NCBI GenBank assembly: GCA_023091665.1
Contig: JALJCQ010000004.1
Coordinates: forward strand, 1,550,001 to 1,614,000
DNA: 64,000 bases
DNA from: Pythium myriotylum
Taxonomy: Eukaryota; Oomycota; Peronosporomycetes; Pythiales; Pythiaceae
Direction: 5' to 3'
This document shows, one piece after another, positions 59,241 to 64,000 of this stretch. The notes beneath the pieces are model-generated. The model worked only from the letters and a program-made list of their open reading frames with translations. It was not told the origin of the DNA and did not search any database. A program made the translations under genes and the position numbers. The first letter of the stretch is position 1; the number at the start of each line of letters is the position of its first letter.

Positions 59241-62226
59241 CATCGGACGGTAATCCAGCCTGGGCGTGTTCGGTTTCAGACCAAGATCGTTGAATTCACA
59301 TCGATTTTGGTTAACCTTCAGAACGTTTGCGTTTGTTTTTAAGATTTTCTGTTTTGACAGTTATTAACACACCCGTAACAGAGTTAGGAGGTTGGTCGAC
59401 AACCACTCAAGTCTAATTCGCAATTTGAAACAAAAAATAGTGTCTAACTCAATGCGTAATCTAAAAAGAAAAGGATTCGACAAAGGCAATGCGTAGATCG
59501 GCCCTTTTTCAGAATATTGGATGTTTGGCTTTTACTAAAAAATATAGTACAGATATTGGATTTGGTACTAATCTAGTATTATCTGTGGTCAAACATTTTT
59601 TAGTTCGCGTGTGGCTAGCAGAGGGACATTGCCGATGAACTTCGAGAGCTTCCATCTTGGATCGGCTGGGGGACCAAGTCAATTGGGAGCATGTCTCTCG
59701 GCAGGAGCGGAGCTCAGGAGCGTCATGAACTCTCCTTCGTCCGCCAGTCGATGAGCCCCATCAAGGAAGATGGAAGGGCCTACTTCATTGGCGTAGTGAA
59801 CGTCATCCCGGGGGCGGTCGTGCCGGCTGCCGTGGAGTACAGCGTAGCAGAGGGTGTTAAGTCATCCCCGCCCCCTCCGAGTACCAGCATGGATGATGCT
59901 TCGGGGGAGGGGGGGGGGGGGTCTCCGTCGCGTGTCTGTGTGCGGTCCAGCCGCTGTCAGGGTCTTCGGGTATTACCGATCCCACGCTTGAGTTACCCCT
60001 ACTCTCGGGCGCTCCATATGACAAGCACATCGTTGATGCTGTGAAGGGATCGTCGATCGACCTGTCTACGGTTGGTAATGAAGAGTTGGCTTGAAAGCAT
60101 GCGATCATCGAACCCAGTAACCGTCATAAGATTTGAACGCACAGATAACAACTTTTCACGAGCGTGTGTCATTCATGGTGCCTTCACGGACGTTTTCAAC
60201 TGTTCTCTCCCCATCCTAGCTGTTGGTGGCTGTGGCCTAAAGACCAAGGATCAGGTCTGGATGATAAAATTCACGACATCGCGAGAGCGGCTCTACAACC
60301 AGACGTCCACAAAATGCTGTTAGACGGCGATGAACTTCGATCTGCCGGTGTGAAAGATTGGTGTGATCCGGGACAGTGGTAGTTTGTTGAATGAGTGTGG
60401 TCTCTGCGCAACATGTTCGACTTGGAGTTCCCCTAGTTCTTCACTCGTACCCTGCGCAACGACAAGCATTTAATTTACTTTTCCTGCTACGCATCCTATT
60501 CCCTTCAGAGTCGGTCGACTCTAAGGGAAATGCACCGTGATAATATACACTTGATTCTTATATGCAACTCCTCATCATTGTCCTCAGACTCGGAGCAAAG
60601 AGAAGTATGTATCTCTTGCTCGGTACCGTCAGACTAAGACTAAACCGTTCGTCTCCAAGTCGTACTTGGTTTCAATATACAACTCTAGCTCGGTGTCGTC
60701 AGACACAGAGTAAACCGCTCGTCTCCACGTCGTTTGATTCTGAACTTTCACTGCATTTGAATTTTGTATGTGACATCACCTCAGGATCAGCAGACACATG
60801 GTATTCTATGTCTGACGACAAATATGCGAAACAGTACTAAAAGTTAGTATGTTGTATGTCTTCACTGTCTGCATACGAAGCAACCTCGAGATCGAAATGT
60901 ATTGTTCTAGTCAATACTGCTTTGTTCTCACGCGGCGGTTGCTAGCGACAGCTTGCTGACGCCGTGGTTGTGGACGTGGGAACCTCATTCGACGGTGACA
61001 AACTGGACACGGTGTATAACGTTGTCCCGAGCCCAAATTATGGGACATATAGGCGTCAACTCATTCCTGACAGAACAGATGCGTGCAGTTCGCTGAACGG
61101 ACCGGGTTAATGACCGGACTCATGCAAATCGGACATGGAACAATTCCCCATCGACGATTTCCACCTCATCACCGTCGTCGTCAGGTGCTCCGAAATCGTT
61201 TCCAACAATGTCGACGTTCGGAGTCTAGGCGCCGTTTATGCCCACAACGCAAACGTGCTATCCGTTCACGCTGGTACTGTCGGTCTCGAGCGAGTCGACG
61301 AGTATAACGCTCCACCAATCTCTCAGGGGCCATTGGGCCGAGCAGGCACTGTTGTGAGCGACGATGACGCGCAAGATTTCTGGTAGAAACAGTGGCGTGG
61401 CAACGTTCGCACTAAGTAATTGCTGAACGACGATCCATCTCGACACGGTGGCGAAGAAAGTAATGGAGTAAAATGCGTTGGCAGACAATTGTCGTGGCTT
61501 CCATTATCAGTGGTGTGTGTGACGGTGACTGATTTGCAATTTCAGAAAATTTTGGGTATCGATTTGTTAAAATGGGGAAGAGTGGTGACTGATTAATTAC
61601 TCAGCCAGTTATCCACTGGAGACTTCCATGGCGCAGGTAGAGTCACCTGCGCTATGGTGCGTGCGACCATATCGTTGTTGAAGTTCTTCCCAGCCAATGC
61701 TCCCGTTATTAGATTCGGATGTAGCCATCTAACTCACCAAAAATGCCGAAGTTACCAGATTATAATTACAAAGTTTGAAAAGTACTGATTAGCAATGGTT
61801 AACCATTTTTGGGTATCGATTAGCAATTTTCCCGCCGAGCAATGATGGACGCCGCCACAAATGATGGTTGCCAATATGATTGATGGATGAATAAATTCAG
61901 GCCGTGTAGGACACAGAACGCTACAACACTAGCTCCCTATTAGTCTGGCCAACCCGGAAGGGTCCCCAAAAAGAATGATCCATAAATTTTGACTGACAAG
62001 GAGTGGGGCACACCAGATGAAAGCTCAGTGTCTCCTCTTTGCAACGCATGTGTCAGATGGCTCTGGAAAGGTCCAGAAAAAAAATACGTCGTCCCAAAGA
62101 AAACTGTTTCTTGATTGGTCGAGCCTCGAATGGGTGCAGATGGGATCTCCAATCAGAATCCGAGTAAAAAAATAACGGTAACTTACGAGATGAGCAAAGT
62201 TTTGTGATATTCGATCTTGCAAAATT
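59241..62226. other. 3-kb stretch without recognisable gene
   Basis: AT-richer sequence with many short frames. The longest plus frames (59691-60044, 60562-60840, 61135-61386) show no domain I know. A run of 13 G lies at 59909-59921. The word TTTTGGGTATCGATT recurs at about 61548 and 61807. Probably old, decayed repeats. Confidence 0.4.
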
Positions 62227-63009
62227 CTATATATTACGATATGTAATGATCCAGATCGTCCAGATGTGAATCCAAGGGTCTCCTGGTACTTCTTCGACAT
62301 CTTCAAGGAACTCGTAGGGATGAAGCTCGATCGTTGCCTCTTCCTCCTCCTCGTCAGGCAAATTCTCCATGTACAAACTACCTTGCGCGGCGTCACCGCC
62401 ACCCACACTCGTCTCCCCATCGCACTCTGCTTCATCGGCCTCCCCGTCCGTGCTTTGAGGTTGTGGGAGGGGCTCGGCCATTTCGCCTCTATACTTCTTC
62501 TCAGAGGCCTGCGCGCGCCAGAACCCACCCGTCCAGTCTTGCGACGTGACCTTACGAAATTCATCCAACAGACGAATCTTCAGCTGCGCCATGGGCATGA
62601 TCGGCTCGGCCGCGAGAATATTCTTGACGCGAGCCCACATGAGCTCGATAGGCTGGAGCTCTGGATCGTAGGGTGGAGTATAGAGAATCTCGTGGCCGTA
62701 CTCCAGCTCAATCTCGCACGCAGCAAGACGTTCCTGTTGGCGATGTTCATTGGCCAGCTCGATAAGCTGGACTTTGGTCATACTTGGCTCATTGTAGATA
62801 TCATTGTCCTATAGCCATTGCATGATGTCATCCTTTAGCCAGCTCATCGTGGGCGCTGGATTGAGGCACCGGCAGTGGAAGCTCGCGCGGTCCATGTGGA
62901 TGAGCGAGGGGTCGTAGGTGTCTACTAGCGTCTTGCACAGCTTCGCAAGCCACTTTTCAAACGTAAGATCATCGAAGTTACCATGGTAGTGTGGTAAGGC
63001 GAGTGACAA
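62227..63009 (-). pseudogene. Tc1/IS630-type (DDE_3) transposase, C-terminal half
   Basis: Minus strand from 63009: ALPHYHGNFDDLTFEKWLAK and YDPSLIHMDRASFHCR (second catalytic Asp). After an in-frame TAG at 62809-62811 it continues VQLIELANEHRQQERLAACE, GHEILYTPPYDPELQPIELM and WARVKNILAAEP (third acidic residue), then an acidic C-terminal tail (DEAECDGETS, DEEEEEATIE). The same superfamily as 42960-44290, but only similar in motif order. The N-terminal half with the first Asp is missing beyond 63010. Confidence 0.82.
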
Positions 63010-63149
63010 AAACTGAGGGACAGCGAACCACTCAGTAGCCGATCGGCTACATAACAGACCTTCTTCCTTGTTCGAGCTGGCGACTCGCCACTGCCGTTCA
63101 CGTCTCGGTTAATCGCTGTAGAGACGAACCGTGACTTGTTCTGCGCGGA

Positions 63150-64000
63150 GTCGAGGGGTCTTGGACCGAAGGAGTCGTGAATTCCCCCGGGTTCTGTGTG
63201 ATGTAGCGGTCGTACGTTTTTGACAATCCACCCGGCTCCAACTAGCGAAGGGGTAGCGCTAGGAGCCGGGAAACACTTGCCAAACTTAGCTGCTCACGCT
63301 CTGCTGCTGCTGCGATTCCGGTTCAGTCACGACAGACTAACCCGGTTGCAATAGCAGGCAAAAAGCGATCGCAGAAGGTGGGCAAAGCTTTCTCCACGCA
63401 GATATCCAAAGATGACTAGCGCAAGCGAGATAGAATGCCCACCCGGCTAGCACCTCACGTTGTGTACCCTTTAACGGTTCTTCAGAAGCTGGGTAATAGA
63501 GGAAATGACCCGCTACCCGATGCTGTCTGATTTGGTAGGCAAACCGGTTGCCAGAACCTTCAGATACTACGGAAATGCAAGGGAAAAGGGGGGACTGTGA
63601 CGGCACGGAGCGATCAACCAGTCCAAGCAACCGGTCCCAGACCGGAGCAAACGCAAGAAAGACAAATACAATAGAATGTATTACCGGGTTTCCCAGTTAA
63701 TACAGCTCGCCACCACACTATAAAAACCCTCAGTCCGTGGCCTGAGCCACTTCCCTTAGGTTATCGAACCAGGAAACCGCTTCACCCAGTCACTTGACCG
63801 GCTCCACGACCCGCAAGGCAACGCACACACACGCAGTACACACCGCCAGAGCACTCCCCCACACAGCCAGTACCTTAGAGAACCGGGATGTCGAGGTGGC
63901 CGCCGATACAACTGCTGTTGTAGGCCCGAAGACTTGGAGCTGACAAGGCAAAAGGGGAAGTCTATTACGGAGGGTGGGCCGGTTGTCCCGTCCCTCTTAT
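63150..64000. repeat. Possible LTR, distant relative of the family B LTR
   Basis: 63450-63500 (CCTCACGTTGTGTACCCTTTA, GGTTCTTCAGAAGCTGGGTA) resembles 645-695 of the family B LTR (CCTCACGTTGTGTATCCTTA, GCTCTTCGAAGCTACGTA). CACTATAAAAACCC at 63716 would be a TATA-like box on the plus strand. Ends cannot be fixed because the window stops. Confidence 0.35.

Overview
This 64 kb window reads as eukaryotic heterochromatin made almost entirely of transposable elements. I found no cellular gene I would defend. The mix points to an oomycete (Phytophthora or downy-mildew type): Ty3/Gypsy elements including one with a second, plant/archaeal-like RNase H plus a chromodomain (as I recall, the combination reported for the oomycete Chronos group), a Crypton-type tyrosine recombinase, pogo/Tigger DDE_1 genes, Mutator-like (MULE), piggyBac, Merlin (ISXO2/IS1595-like), Helitron and Tc1/IS630-type genes, and very short introns in the Merlin copy. 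The organism assignment is inference.

Layout. 1-577 and 16180-18086 are the two halves of a minus-strand Gypsy element (family A: 5' LTR 16928-18086, then a broken gag). Inside its gag sits a complete Gypsy element (family B, 578-16179) with 1058-bp LTRs and a CTGG target duplication; its right LTR carries a 312-bp TTAA-flanked piggyBac-type MITE. From 18.7 to 24.3 kb come wrecks of a Crypton, a MULE, a pogo element and a piggyBac element. From 24.4 to 32.5 kb, pieces of one Merlin element and one Helitron are interleaved in opposite orientations; a single inversion of about 25.12-30.49 kb explains both. A second complete Gypsy element (family C, 32636-40442, 336-bp LTRs, target duplication CAGTT) follows. 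41.4-48.0 kb holds a MITE fragment, two pogo-like genes (one split by a 543-bp MULE-derived insertion), a Tc1/IS630-like gene and a Pif1-like helicase scrap. 48.0-51.7 kb has an internally deleted Gypsy pol (family D) and an orphan family A LTR end. 51.7-57.4 kb has a pogo fragment, a nearly intact three-exon Merlin transposase, a foldback repeat with a deleted family C derivative, and a MULE with long terminal inverted repeats. 57.7-64 kb has a pogo scrap split by a second TTAA MITE, a family C solo LTR, about 3 kb with nothing recognisable, a Tc1/IS630-like C-terminal half and an LTR-like end.

The most interesting signal: both complete Gypsy elements, from clearly different families, carry a long extra reading frame between pol and the 3' LTR on the strand OPPOSITE to gag-pol (2806-6021 and 33093-34869). 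Each encodes a charged protein with a predicted coiled-coil stretch and acidic tracts and no domain I recognise. In family B the start codon has a near-perfect Kozak context; in family C the 3' LTR has a TATATAAA pointing into the antisense frame, and the frame overlaps the chromodomain end of pol. These look like antisense accessory genes rather than chance frames. Nearly all transposon genes here are broken by frameshifts or stops, so most entries are pseudogenes; some breaks could be assembly indels.
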